The notes: a model not told the origin generated them from the letters alone. 64,000 nt of DNA from Pogostemon cablin (GCA_023678885.1 CM043012.1:18760036-18824035); one strand, 5' to 3'. Shown: positions 44,301 through 56,999, numbered from the stretch's first letter. Translations and numbers: made by a program.

Positions 44301-45372
44301 TAAACTTAGGGTGTACCAGCATCCCAAAATTTCCCCTAATACATAAATTTTCTTAAGATTCAAATATTTATATGCAAATAAAAATAAAATCAAATCTTAT
44401 TTATAAACATAAAAAAATAAAAATAATTTATCTCTCTCCACTTATATGATAAGACTCTTTATTAATTAGTACGCATAAATTATTTATCAATACGAATAAA
44501 AACTATCTACACTTTCTAAAGAAAGTTTTCTATTTCTTTTGTTATTTTTATTTTTTTTATTGATTATTTTGTTGTTTCTTTTATATTTTTTAAATTCTCT
44601 TTTAATTTTAATTTTTTTATTTAAACTTTTTATTGATTTTTTAAAAATTTTTTCATGTCAATTTTTGCGCATATAATACTCTGCACCTATAAATAAAATT
44701 CTTTATTCATTCATTATACATACATAAAGAACAAAAATTTTCTTCATGTTCTATTAAATTTCTGACGAAAGGTATCTTTTATTAATTATTTTTTTGAATT
44801 TTCTATTGATAAATTTTATGAATATTCTTTTATAATTTTCAAATTCTCTTTTAATTATTTATTTTTAAAACTATTTTATTTCTTTTTTTAATTTTTTATT
44901 ATATATTAACCTTTTTAATTATTTAATTATTAATTTTTTTCAAGTTTAATATTATAAATTTTAAACTAATTTTATTAAATTTTTTATTTTATCGAATTGA
45001 TTTATATTATTTTTTTTTATCTTCAATGATTAAATTATCATATTTTAAAATTTTTTGATTAATTATATTCTACAACAACATAACAAAATTTGAAAAATCA
45101 ATTTAATATATATTTTTTTAATTTTTTAGTAAATCAATTTAATAAAAAATTAAACTTTTAAGAACGAAAACAAATTCACATTTAAGAGTATATAAATTAA
45201 ATTTTACTTTTCAATGTAAATTATATTAGATTATAATTGAATAGATAGTTATATTAAATTTGAATTATGTTTTTAAATTTTTTTAATAAATAATTATATT
45301 AAACTTGAATTATATGTTTTAAAATTATAACTTTAAAACTCTTGTAATACACGGGATCTATACTAGTGTGTG
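44301..45372. repeat. AT-rich dispersed element, copy 1
   Basis: Its right part (AATTTTACTTTTCAATGTAA, TTATAATTGAATAGATAG, CTTTAAAACTCTTGTAATACACGG, ATACTAGT) matches 53430-53570. The left limit is unclear. No coding capacity was seen. Confidence 0.5.
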
Positions 45373-45389
45373 TGTATATATATATATAT

Positions 45390-46660
45390 ACTAGTATGAA
45401 ACCCGCGTACCGGGATTATTTAATCGTTATTCTTATTTTTTATAATTAAATAATATATATCATATAAACTATTCAACAATAATTAAAGAGACTTTTTGTT
45501 GATTTTTATAGCTAGATAATTTCTTTCATCAATGTAAAGAATTTATAACATTTAGATAATTTCTTTCATCAATGTAAAGAATTTATAACATTTTATTTTT
45601 GAAGATGTGACATATAACTAAATCATATAAACAATTAATATATACTCTTTCCGCCCCGCGTTAAAGTTGATATTTCCATTTTGGGTTGTTCCAAGTTAAG
45701 GTTTATGTTTTCTTTTTTGACAATTTGAGCTCATATAAAATAATAAATTATTCCATGTAGGACCTAAGAAGAAAGCTCATATTTTTCTTGTAGAATCGAA
45801 TGTGTGTTAATTTAGAAGAATATCAAAAAATTTTATTTATAGGTGGAATGAGAGAGAATATTATATGAAATATTCTATTTTTCCTTTATATGTATGATTT
45901 AATTTGATATTAAATAATTTATTTATTCCATTAAAAATTTAGTAATTAATTGCCAAAATAAATAAATAAAATATTATAAATTAAATCATTATTAAAAATA
46001 AGAAACACATTGTTTAAAAAATTAAATATTGAATAATGAAGTTGATTAAAAGTAAATAAGGAAAATTAAAAAATAAAAAAATTAAGAAAATTACACGTCA
46101 CTTTGGAGACGACACGTCAGCAAGAAAATTTTCTGATATAGTATACTTAAGAAAGATATACACACACATATATATATTATATATATATAATTATAAAATA
46201 TTTGACCTTATTATTCATAATAATCAAATATATAAATATAATATAAATAATATTAATTTATATATAATATTCTTTCAAATATTTATAAATTTGTAATGAA
46301 TTTTTTGACTTTATTTTTTATTTAATTTTATTAGTTTCAAATTATATAAAAAATTAAAAAAAAAACAAATTGTATAATTCATATCTCATAATTGAATAAT
46401 TAAGATATCTGTAAATAAATAAATATTTATATACTAAATTTAAGAAATTTCAAATATATATGAACTCAATTTTAATGTTATTGGATATGAAATAATTATT
46501 TAACTTAAAGAACTAAGCTTTTGATTCGATACATGAATTAATTTTAGAACCTCTTTTTCTTTCTATACATGAATTAGTTACAAAAAATTTCAGTTCCCTT
46601 AGGATATTAGATTTCAATAACCATAAATAATGCTACAAAAATAACTTTGAAAATATTCTG
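45390..46660. repeat. AT-rich repeat stretch starting with a CCCGCGTACCGGG motif
   Basis: ATACTAGTATGAAACCCGCG at 45390 mirrors the CACGGGATCTATACTAGT end of the preceding element. TACTCTTTCCGCCCCGCG at 45641 looks like a Stowaway end. A 41-bp segment (CTAGATAATTTCTTTCATCA) repeats at about 45512 and 45556. No gene. Confidence 0.4.
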
Positions 46661-46749
46661 AAGAGAATCGGTTGGATATCAATGCTCGCAGATCAAAGAA
46701 GGAGAAAAGAACATGATAGGCATTTCATATTTACTAATCTTATGCATGT

Positions 46750-49700
46750 GATCACACTTAAATAAGTATGAATTAAGTGAATCAGCAGTCGAAAGTTTAA
46801 CAAACAATCGGATAAATTACCTCGGATGAGATCATGTCCTTGTTGAAATTTATATTTGAGGAAGAAACTTTATTTAATGATTCCAATAGAACAGCTGCTG
46901 AATAGAATGACCCTTTGTCAATGAAACTTTCAATTTCATCACGACTAATTTCTGCAGAATAAGACTGAAATTCTCTTTGGTTTCTGATGCAAGAGATTTT
47001 TCTTTAATGATCTTTCTGTTCCTCGAGAAGAACAGGCTCGAGATTTTCCCTTTTAATGAATTCTGTATGAACTAAAATTAAATTAAGCAATGTCATCTCT
47101 GAGCAAAATATGTGAAAACATCATAAATAAGAACATAAATACGTGAATCAGAAAATTAACTGAAAGAAGATGACAGTTTCATACTGAGTTAATTGATCTT
47201 AGAGTGCTATGGAAGTAATTAATTTGATAACATCGCATATTTCCTTATAGTAGGTTATAAATATAAAATGATCATCTAATGGATTATTGTGAACTTCCTG
47301 AGCTATCTAAACACTTTATCCACCAAATGTATGCTTGAAATCTTTTGCATTTGCTTCATATTTCAATATTAAGTCAATCATATAAAGGCACGAATATTGC
47401 TTTTATTTCATGTTGTGCCCATGGTATTTGATGGCATGCTTAAGAGGATTTGTATCTGTCTCTAAGGTTTGATCTTGCGCCTTTCTTAAATATCATTTTA
47501 CCTATATGTTAGAAGCTATTTGGGTCCTTGACTTAAACCACATTTTTCCTAATAAATACTCTATTAATTTATAATGATTTTAGCAAATCTAATTAACTAC
47601 AAATTGAGTAATAGTGAAAAATCTAATCCACCATTTTTATGGATCAAAAAGCTATGTTAAAAGGTCATAAACATTTTCATATTTTTTCAGAAGCTTTCAA
47701 CGCTCTCCTTAAAAACCATGAGCTCATCATATTGCATATGATATAGAAATGGGAAAAATGAGTCCCATACATAACTACCAATCAAGATTTAAAAAATTTT
47801 TAAAAAAAAATTAAAAAATTCATGATACTTAAACTCCTATTAACAATTTTACCTTGTAGTGATGACCTCAAGAAGCTTGCTATGGTATTTGTTACCCAAA
47901 ACCTAGCTTAAAGAAAAACAGAAAAATCACTACATGAAACTCATGAGAAATCAGATGCATATATAATACATGAATGTGGCTCACATGGATCTTGGAGGTG
48001 GTCTTCGGTTAATGTTTCACAAGAGCCTGAATCCAGATCTTGCATTGATAACGTATATGCAGCATAGGGTCTAAATGAAACACAAAATGAAAACAGAAAG
48101 ATCAGCAGTTAAGGTTTAAAATTTACCAAAAGAGAAATGTTGATGCGAGAGAAAGAAAAAAGAATGAACCTACGACCTCATGCTAATTTTCATCATTAAT
48201 CTTCTTAAGGCGCTGAATTAGTTCCATAACAGACTTACTAAAACATCCCTGAACCAGAAACAGGATTCTCTAAAAACATTACAGAATTAACATAGACCAA
48301 TTAAACTATACACAAATATCTCCTTCATATGAGTAATGGGAAATCTGACATTAAGAACTGAAATTTTTACTTAAAAAAAACTTGAATAGAAACAAAACCT
48401 CTGCATACAACTGCGAAAACGGTTGAGCTCTAGTTGATTTGCTTTTTGACCCTGGTGGAGTACGGTGGAAACTTATCAATGAAGGTCCTCTCAAACTCTT
48501 GGACATGGTATTTAGATAATGATCCAATGTTGTGACTTCCAAGAGCTTGGTTATCAGTTGCACTATGCCTCTCTATAAGGACAACGTCCTCCAGGTTGAT
48601 GAGCACCCATAGAACTCCATCTTCCTCCTGAGGTTGATGAGCACCCATAGAACTCCATCTTCCTCCTGAATATGGCTAAGCAATGGAGTTTAAAAAGACT
48701 ATTAGACGGTGCTCTCTCTCTCGACCCCAACCCCTATACTCTTTCAAATCTTTAACTAATTCCCACCCATTCTCACAATCGAGAAACAACCGAGAATCAA
48801 ATAAATGAATTTAACTAGAATCAAATACAAAGATTAAAGTGTACTTGATTGGTGCACTTAACATTAAATCCAAGGGCCTCCTTATATAGCACCAGGATCC
48901 CTCCCCCTTTTACTCTTCATCTGATGTGGGACAAAGAAATAAAAGAAAAAACCTATCTTTTATTCTTGACAAATCCTAACACTTAAGAGAGACATAAATG
49001 ATGCTAATACATTCTCCCTTATAACCTGATTATATGATATAAGAGAAAACCAGAAGTTCAATCAACCTTTATATTGTAAACACTCCAAAGTTCCTAATAT
49101 TAGTTGCAATACCACCTGCTTATAATTTAGGTAGTTTTGTCATAATTACCGGTAGGGGAAGCACATCTCAAACGCATGCACAATTCATAAAATAGCTACA
49201 GGATATAGAAATTATATGCATTTATGAGAGCTTAGCAACTAAACTAATTACAGATGAACTAACTCACTTACAAAATGATACCATGAATAAGTAGTCTTGT
49301 TAATACTGAGGAAATCGACTAGTTGTGGAGGTTTTGTGTCTGCTTCACAATAAAGATGCAATAGAGTCAGGTAACCATGAAACACCCAAAATAATCATCA
49401 GTTCATGTGATTAAGCATCATTAAGAAATGAAGTTATGTGAGCAGAATTGGGTACCTTTATTTGAAGTCTGAAGGAGTACTTTAAAGAGGCAATTTGTTG
49501 GGATGATGTTGTATCCTTTGGACTCTTTAATTTCTCTCGAACTTCTTCCTTCACATAATATCTTAATCTTTTTTGAGATAGCTCTTCAAGTACCTTAGGT
49601 GATGTTCGGTTTCAGATTTAAAATCCAGATTTTGGTTTTCAAAATCCACATCCAAATTTTAAAAACCTCCTATATATATATTTAGTACATTCTCTCTCCT

Positions 49701-50388
49701 CAATTAATACACTTTCTCTCTTCATTTCTTCTCTCTCATTTAACTTTTTAAATAAATTAATACATTGATTTTACATAAAGTTAAAACATACACTACTCAA
49801 AACTCAAAACAAACATATACTAACACTATTCATAGTTTTCAAATCCCACATAAATACAAACCATACATTACCTTAGTGTGTAATTGAGAAATGGCCCACG
49901 ATTCTTTATCAAAGAAATATGCCAACGCATATCGTACCAAGAGAACTAAATTCATGTAAAGTATCACAATTTAAAGCAGTAATACTAACCTCTTCAAGAT
50001 GACTAAACAGAATCAGCAATCGATCATCAAATTATTAACACATCTGACTGAATATATCAAGTTTCTGCCACTTGTATAAATCAATACATCAATAGAAAAA
50101 GCAATAGTCACAATGGATTAAAGATAAAAAAAAAAAAAAGCATTGCAAAGAACCACCTCATGAACTCCATGGTAATGGGCGGTAGATACAGACCGGTTAT
50201 CTCTCGTGCTCGAAAATCAGGTGAAAATATATCGAGGCGTTATCATCGAGAGGGAGGTGAGTTTTTTCGAGAAAAGCAGTGACTGTGTGGGAGTGCTGGA
50301 AGTGGAATTGCAGGCAGATGCCATTTTCACGGGAAGAGAAAGGAATTGAATCCAAAACTGATCCACACACACATGTTTTTGCTGTCAA
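46750..50388 (-). pseudogene. Unidentified multi-exon gene remnant (exon-like islands)
   Basis: I do not recognise the family. Minus-strand islands bordered by splice-like AG and GT look protein-coding. The best is 49593-49456 (46 codons, VLEELSQKRLRYYVKEEVRE..., AG before and GT after). Others are at about 49350-49272 (to SWYHF|GTAAG), 48668-48380 (ending SQLYAE|GT), 48250-48180 (KSVMELIQRLKKIND then a stop), about 48068-47985 (PYAAYTLSMQDLDSGS) and 47060-46825 (ending ISSE|GTAA). Stops, a 38-bp tandem duplication and phase conflicts between neighbours argue for decay. The ATG-rich stretch at 50388-50160 could be the 5' end. A degenerate but expressed non-coding transcript is an alternative. 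Confidence 0.4.
48593..48668. repeat. Exact 38-bp tandem duplication
   Basis: AGGTTGATGAGCACCCATAG... to CTTCCTCCTG at 48593-48630 and again at 48631-48668, apparently identical. 38 is not a multiple of three. Confidence 0.9.
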
Positions 50389-50846
50389 CTGAGATATACA
50401 CTACAACTCCCTCCTAAAGCTCAAAATGCAGTTGTAGTTGTCGATTCCATTTTTTCTTCTCAAAATTTGATGAATTGAATAAACGTCATGAAATTAGTAG
50501 TAAGATGAGCAGTATTTAATTAATTAAGGTGATTAATAAATAATAATTGTGGTGAACGATGTAAAAAGGAGTAAGGATAAAATAGGAAAAAAAAATTCTT
50601 ATTTCCTCTATACTTTTAAGATATTAAGATAAATTTAATATAGATAAATAGTTAAATTCATTTAATATTTAAATGCGGTGTAATTAAATCAAAATAAATC
50701 AATCTCCCCTACACAGTTTTCAATTCATTCACCTCATAAACACAAATTATTCTCTTGAAGCTTTTTAAAGAATGGATAGTACGTGATTTATTTAATTATT
50801 TGATTGATTTCGTTTGCTTAAATTTTTTTTTATTTCTTTCAATTAA

Positions 50847-51176
50847 GAGTGAGGCTTGCTTGCAATCGGACGCACGAAACACAGTGCGCCTTTAAAAATT
50901 TAGTATTATAAGTAACGGTATATTAATTTGGTCCAAAAGGGTATACCATTTAATTACTAAAAGGTACACAATTTTGTTCTAAAAGGTATACACTTTTCAT
51001 TAATAATTTTTATATTAAAGGGTATACAATTTATTCCATGTGCCCAGATACACACAATAATTTTTTTTAAAAAATAAAGGTACACATCTGTATACTAAAG
51101 GGTATACAATTTAATACAAAATTCTAAAGGCGTACAGAATATGATCTGTGCGCCCTGGTGCACAGGAGCTTTTGCC
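50847..51176 (+). mobile_element. Mutator-like MITE, copy C
   Basis: Flanked by the perfect 9-bp duplication TTCAATTAA (50838-50846 and 51177-51185). Starts GAGTGAGGCTTG and ends GCTTTTGCC, with long imperfect inverted ends as in copies A, B and D. Confidence 0.8.
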
Positions 51177-51232
51177 TTCAATTAATATGCATATTAATTT
51201 TTTTTTTAATTTTTTAGTCAAAAATATATGTA

Positions 51233-51594
51233 GAATGAGACTTGCATGGCTCGAGCGCACGGAACCATTCCGTGCACCTTTAGAAATTTAGTATTATGAG
51301 TAAGAGTACATTTTTTTAATCTAAAGGGTATACACTTTAATTAATAAAAGGTATACTATTTTGTTCTAAAGAGTATACATTTTTCATTAATATTTTTTTC
51401 TTTAGAAAATAAAGAGTATACATTTTTATACTAAAGGTTATACAATTTAACACAAAATTCTAAAGGCGTTCATGCGTCCAAATACACACAATAATTTTCT
51501 TTAGAAAATGAAGAGTACACATCTGTATATTAAAGGATATACAATTTAACATAAAGACGCACGAAATGTGTTCCGTGCGTCAGGAGCTTTTGCC
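51233..51594 (+). mobile_element. Mutator-like MITE, copy D
   Basis: Starts GAATGAGACTTG and ends GCTTTTGCC, with the same interior as copy C, only about 50 bp away and in the same orientation. Its 9-bp flanks no longer match. Confidence 0.7.
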
Positions 51595-51599
51595 TTAAT

Positions 51600-53575
51600 A
51601 TATATCTTTATCTTTAATATATTATAAGAGAATTTAATTTTAACGAGGGATCGTCACCAAATTAATCTCAATTATTTTAATTTTTAATTAAAATTAAAAT
51701 TTTTAACTATTTTAATTATTAATTAAATAAAATTTAATGTAGATAAATACATATATTATTTTAAGATTGAATATGATATTATCAAATCAAAATCAATTAC
51801 TATTAATTAAAAAATTATATGGATAATTACTTATATTTTTTATATGATTTAGAAAATTAATCCATTCCCACTCTTTATTCATTTGTTCAACTCACATAAT
51901 TAATTCATCACGGAAAAAAAACTTTCTTCAAATTTTAAAAAGAGATATCCATTTATTATTATTTATTTTTGTTGTTTCTTTATATTTTTAAATTATTATA
52001 TATATATTTCTTTATTTTTTTGGTTTTATTTCTATTTTTTTTATTTTTTTAAATGGTTAGTATGTAATTTTATAATCTTTTTATTTTTTACGTAATTAAC
52101 TTATTTTTCAATTAATTTTTTAATAATTTCACTTTGATTATACTTTACTTATTGTTTCTTATATATTTTTTATATTCTCTTCTATTTTTTTTGTTTTTAT
52201 TTTTATTTTTTGTTTTAGTTTTTTTTATTGTTTGTATGTAACACTTTTTATAGACAAATTCTCCTATAAAAATCATTTACATGAGACGGTTTGTAAGACG
52301 TGTTAAAATATGTCTATTATTTAGATAAAGTATGTTTAATAGTTGTTAAAGTATATTTTCTAAATAAGCTGGATTATGCATTAAAGTTGATTTTAGGATG
52401 TTATAATATGATTCATTGATATACTTTAACTACAAATAAGTGGAGTATAATTTATTTCTACAATAAGCATACTTTAAAGATTGACCAACTCATCTCCCAA
52501 GTAACATGTCTCATAAGAGAATTTATCCACTTTTTATTATATTTTTTATTTAATTTTTTTAATTTTTTTTTATTATTATTAGTGTGTAATTTTTTTTACA
52601 TTATTAATTTCACTTTTCATGCTTTTACAAATTTATTTATTTCATTAATTTTATTATGATTTCTTTTTATTTTTTTATTTCTTTGAATTTATTTATAATA
52701 AGTTATTTTTTATTTTTTAAAAATATATATTAATTTTATTATAATTTTTCTTTAATATTTTTCTAAAGTTTTTTTAATTAAATTTTTGTTTTTTTAATTT
52801 TATTTATTTAATTTTTTGAATATATTTTCACCAACATTAAAATTTAATGATATATAAATTAGTTATTTTAAAATTGAATATGGATAAAATAATTTTTTTG
52901 TGTTTTTTTATCTTCAAACTCTCTGTGGATTAACTTTTATTTTTATTACAATTATTATTTTTAAATTCTTTTATATTATTTAAAAAAATTAGTATATAAT
53001 TTTTTGATTTTTTTCCGTTAATATTTTTTTTGTTGATTATTTTTATTATAATTTTAATTATTTATTTTAAGATTTCCTTTAGATTATTTTTATATTTACT
53101 TAATTTTTTTCGTTTTAATTAAGATTTTTTATTTTTATTTTTATTAGTAATTTTTTATTTTTTATTTTTTATTATTGAATTTTTTTCATGATTAAATTTT
53201 TTAAAAAAAATCAATGATGTGTCGTCATGGGAATTAATTTAAATTTTAATAAAATTACTAATAAATTTTTAATGATAAATACATAAATATTTTTAAGATC
53301 CTAATTAATATATATATATATATATATATGATTAGATTAAATAAAAATCAAATCTTATATTTTTTTAATCTTTTTAATAAATCAATTTAATAATGAAATT
53401 AAATTTATACTCCAAAGCAAATTTACATTTGAGTGTATACATATTAAATTTTACTTTTCAATTTAAATTATATTGGATTATAATTGAATAGATAGCTATA
53501 TTAAACTTGAATTTTTTTTAAATTGAAACTTTAAAAACCCGTGTAACACACATGGTTCATACTAGTAGATATATA
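51600..53575. repeat. AT-rich dispersed element, copy 2
   Basis: Very T-rich on the plus strand. The right end (ATTTTACTTTTCAATTTAAA, TTATAATTGAATAGATAG, CCCGTGTAACACACATGGTT, ATACTAGTAG) matches the end of copy 1 at about 45190-45372. CTTTCTTCAAA and TCATCACGGAAAA near 51910 may mark its start. Confidence 0.5.
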
Positions 53576-53699
53576 AAGTTATAAATATATACACCTTTTA
53601 TTAAATACACACATTTTATTTAGACAAAAATTAGAATATGATTGTCTTTTTCTATAAAATGGTACAATTGGATATTTATTTAAAAATTGAATCAAATAT

Positions 53700-53985
53700 T
53701 TGTAATTACGGATCTTTCAAACGACGAGAGGCGACAGCTCTCGATTTCAGCAGCAGCTAGACGTATGACATCGGTTTTATGCTTCATTAATCCTTATCCG
53801 ATATGCTGCGGCTGGTGACTGTCTACGAACCGGAGAGTTGGGTAGCGCAATAGCGGTTCTCGGCCCAAATTCGGTGATGGGATTTAGCAGAACCCAATTT
53901 TCCTCAGATCTGTTGATTTGTCTTTGAAAGCAGTAGTTTACGCCCTTTTTATTTGGAGGAGAGAGAAGAGTATTCATTTCACACC
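53700..53985 (-). other. GC-rich island with a 66-codon frame, function unknown
   Basis: Sharp rise in GC between AT-rich repeats. Minus-strand frame 53977-53777 (MNTLLSPPNKKGVNYC...) lacks any motif I know. It may be a captured exon or a lone first exon. Confidence 0.25.
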
Positions 53986-54339
53986 CACTTGGAGTAGAAT
54001 TATTGAATTAATTATAATTTTGTCTTTCCAAATTAGATTCTCAATCTTAATGTAGTATTGTTATTTTTTATTTTTTTCCCAAATTTATATTTCGATTTTT
54101 TGTATGACTATTTTATAGATTATGTATTTAGTGTTAGTCACATTATATTCGATCCATTTAATTATTTATGCTTAAAATTGGCTAATTTGTTGTTGGGGGT
54201 ATAGAAATTTTAGAAGCAAGTATATCAAAGAATTCAAAAGCCACTAGCACATAATTACATTCCTTGTTATGTTGTATTATGATAACAATTATTTTTATTT
54301 GAGAGAAGGGTATTGGTTTGGTGATTCCAATTCAATATT

Positions 54340-54720
54340 TTTTAAGTTACTATATAAAAATAATTAGATTACTCTTTATAATAAAATTGAATTATTCTTT
54401 ATAATTAATTAGATTACTCTTTATAATGTTAGACCACCCTATAAAAATAATTAGGTTATTCTTTGAAATTAATTAGGTTACTCTTTATAATAAATTAATT
54501 ATTCTATAGAAAAAAATGTTAGATCACTCTATAAAAATAATTAGGTTACTATTTGAAATTAATTAGGTTACACTTTATAATGAATTGGATTATTTTATAG
54601 GAAAAATGTTAGATACTTTATAAAAATACTTATGTTATTCTTTAGAATTATTTAGATTACTCTTTATAATGAATTAAGTTACTCCAAAAAAGAAATGTTA
54701 GATTACTATATAAAAACAAG
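54340..54720. repeat. Minisatellite, about 90-bp period
   Basis: GTTAGA(C/T)CAC..., AAAAATAATTAGGTTA and AGGTTACTCTTTATAATAAA recur with unit starts at 54429, 54519, 54608 and 54697 (about 89-90 bp); diverged units flank these. Confidence 0.8.
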
Positions 54721-54978
54721 CTGCACTTAGTTGTACAAAAATCTCTATAACAATAATTAAATTATTGTAATGTTACTCTTTTTTATTAACTGAGTTACTA
54801 TAATGAATTAATTAGACTATCCTATAAAGATAATTAAATTACTATTTGAATTTAAAAAGTTACTCTTTATGATGAATTTGACTACAGACTACCCAAAATA
54901 TAAAAATGAGAGCAAAACAAAAACTGTCCATTGGCATCAAAATAACTCAAAAAACAGATGTTAAATTACTTCAGTGTG

Positions 54979-55769
54979 TCAATATACAAATGGAATTACA
55001 GCTTTCCTATTCTAAGGTAATCCTCCCCAAAATTCTCCAAATACCACTTATGACTAGACCCGGCCCGAGGTACAAATTAGCACAAGTATACACAAAGAAC
55101 CCATGCCTGATCCCAAGACTAAGTTATCAAAGCCCAACCACTCCAAAAATCTCCCCAAAATAATTTGGACAACTATCCTATTCAAACAGCCCACCCCTAG
55201 GTATCTTGTACCCACCCCCACCCTCCTTCAAGCCATCAACAAGTTATCCGACAATACATTCAAGGCTGCGCCGCTCCCAAAGAGCACAACTCCGCATTCC
55301 ATCTGCCATCAGAACCACAGGTCGCCGTCGAGATCGCTGTATTCAGACACCCATCTAGCCTGCAAGTATTAGTTCAACAAATTGAACTCAAAAGCCATCA
55401 TGGCCACACTCACCGGAAAACCAAGTTTCTTGACTTTAGAGCAGTGGCTTTGGAGGAAGAGCTGGAGAAGGTAGATGAGTGTGCGGTGGAGGTAGTGGAG
55501 GAGGAAGTGGGAGATGAGGATGAAGGCTCGGGGGTTATGGCTGTTTCTGCCATGGGAAAAAATGAGGAGAGTGGGCCATATGGTGGGGCTTTCCATTAAA
55601 CACCAGGTGGTGGTGGGATGGTGGGGCCCCATCGGGTACGGTGGTTCTTACCGTAAGGGGCGGCGATGTAAAGAAGAGAGATGATTGTAGGGGTAGTGAT
55701 CAAGAAGAGGGATAGAAGACAATAGTTGTAGAATTCTTGATCCGAAAACCTTTACCCCTTCGACATCAT
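54979..55769 (-). pseudogene. DET2: Steroid 5-alpha-reductase (DET2-type) pseudogene, full length
   Basis: The minus strand from an ATG at 55769 to a stop at 54979 spans 791 bp, almost exactly the ~262-codon length of DET2. Recognisable blocks in order: FYNYCLLSLFLITTPT, APYGKNHRTRWGP, WCLMESPTIWPTLL, LLHYLHRTLIY, FEFNLLN, YLQARWVSEY, GSGAALNVLSDN, FLEWLGF, SHKWY and GKAVIPFVY (the C-terminus). DET2 reduces campestenone-type steroids in brassinosteroid synthesis. This copy has a TAA at codon 6, a one-base shift near 55600, a TAA replacing a codon at 55371-55369, further stops (TGA in the WF*W region) and more shifts after 55250. No intron-like gap is visible. It may be a retro-copy or an old tandem copy. 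Confidence 0.85.
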
Positions 55770-56640
55770 GACCGTTGCCTCATAACTCTCATCTTGAAAT
55801 ACACCTCGCCACAACCTGCTTCGGCCGCCTCACTTCCATCCAATCTATCAGTGCCAGAAAATTCTCCGCCGTCTCCCCGAGCAACTCTTGAAGCCACGAG
55901 AGACAACGGGGTGAGGAGGGATTCAAACAACGAGCCCAAAAATATGGCCCGATTTTGAAGCTTCATGTCTTTGGAAAGCCGTTGATTTAGGGAAAGAGGG
56001 AACAGGGGAGAGTGAAAGTAGAGAGAGAAAATGTGGGATGAGGAAAAAAAGATGGGTGGGGAGGGAGAGAGGATCCGCGACAATGAAATACAGATCCGGT
56101 CCTACCATCGTATTCATTCTCTTTTATTTATTATACACTCTTTTTAAATTATTATTTCTTAATGTTACTATATACACCCCTTAAAATATCAAAACTACCC
56201 TTTTAAAATTAAGAATATGTGACATTATTAAAATTATACGCTTCATCAAGTTAAAATTCAACACCTTCAATTAATTGCTCTTCTTCATCAATCTCGATTT
56301 CATTCATACTTATTAGAATGAGTTACAGGAAAATACCGCCGGATGATTATCTAATAAGAACACATTCATTATTATTTTATTTATTTATTTCATAATGAAA
56401 AAATGTCTGTTGAAAAATGCAAAAAAAAAAAAGCCATGCTGGCAGATTCTCATCATCAGGCAGCGAGAACAGCAAAATTTAAAAGAATTAATGATCTAAC
56501 AGGGTAGCTTCCATCTTTAATGAAAAAGAATCTACAATGAACTTTCTAGCAAGATTATTCAATAGATGAGTAACAATCCATACATCCCTGAATAATCAAA
56601 ATAAAGAATTAAAAATCAAACTTCTCATTATAAATGTAAA
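55770..56640. other. Intergenic
   Basis: Moderate GC to 56100, then AT-rich; no supported gene. Confidence 0.4.
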
Positions 56641-56668
56641 GTCTTAAAGTGTTACTCACAATAACTCA

Positions 56669-56878
56669 TTAAAAGATGGAGGTGCAGGAGGTTGCTGGGG
56701 CTTCTGGAGATTGGACAGGTGGTGGGATGGGGGCTGCTGCCGGAGGTGGGATGGGGGCTGCCTGAGGGGCAAACGCCCCGTGGTCCCATCGATAAGGCGC
56801 AATTAGCTGTCGCATGCGAGCCCCGAGTCTGCTCACTGTGAAATGTTTTGGCACATAATAAATGAGCACGTGAGCCAA
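56669..56878 (-). other. Small proline/alanine-rich frame, uncertain
   Basis: 69 codons: KHFTVSRLGARMRQLIAPYR followed by an APIPPPAAAPIPPPVQSPEA repeat produced by GGTGGGATGGGGGCTGC duplication. No family recognised. It may be a fragment of a transposon-captured gene. Confidence 0.25.
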
Positions 56879-56999
56879 GGTTTGCCCAAAAAATGGTGCA
56901 AAGTGTTCATGCGGTGAAAACTACATACTAATAAGTGATCAACATTAGGATGAGTGTGTGTGTTTAAGGTTGAAGGTGGTGATGATGCATGAGTGAAAC

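Noticed and set aside
46825..47060. Fragment KGKISSLFFSRNRK resembling plant TRM/DUF4378 proteins
   Set aside because: Only one short block matches, a competing frame in the same island looks equally coding, and no other TRM motif is present nearby.
53777..53977. 66-codon minus-strand frame as a real gene
   Set aside because: No conserved motif, no clear splice donor and repeat DNA on both sides; kept only as an uncertain island.
54906..55372. Two plus-strand frames of 85-89 codons
   Set aside because: Antisense to the DET2-type pseudogene, whose conserved blocks read on the minus strand.
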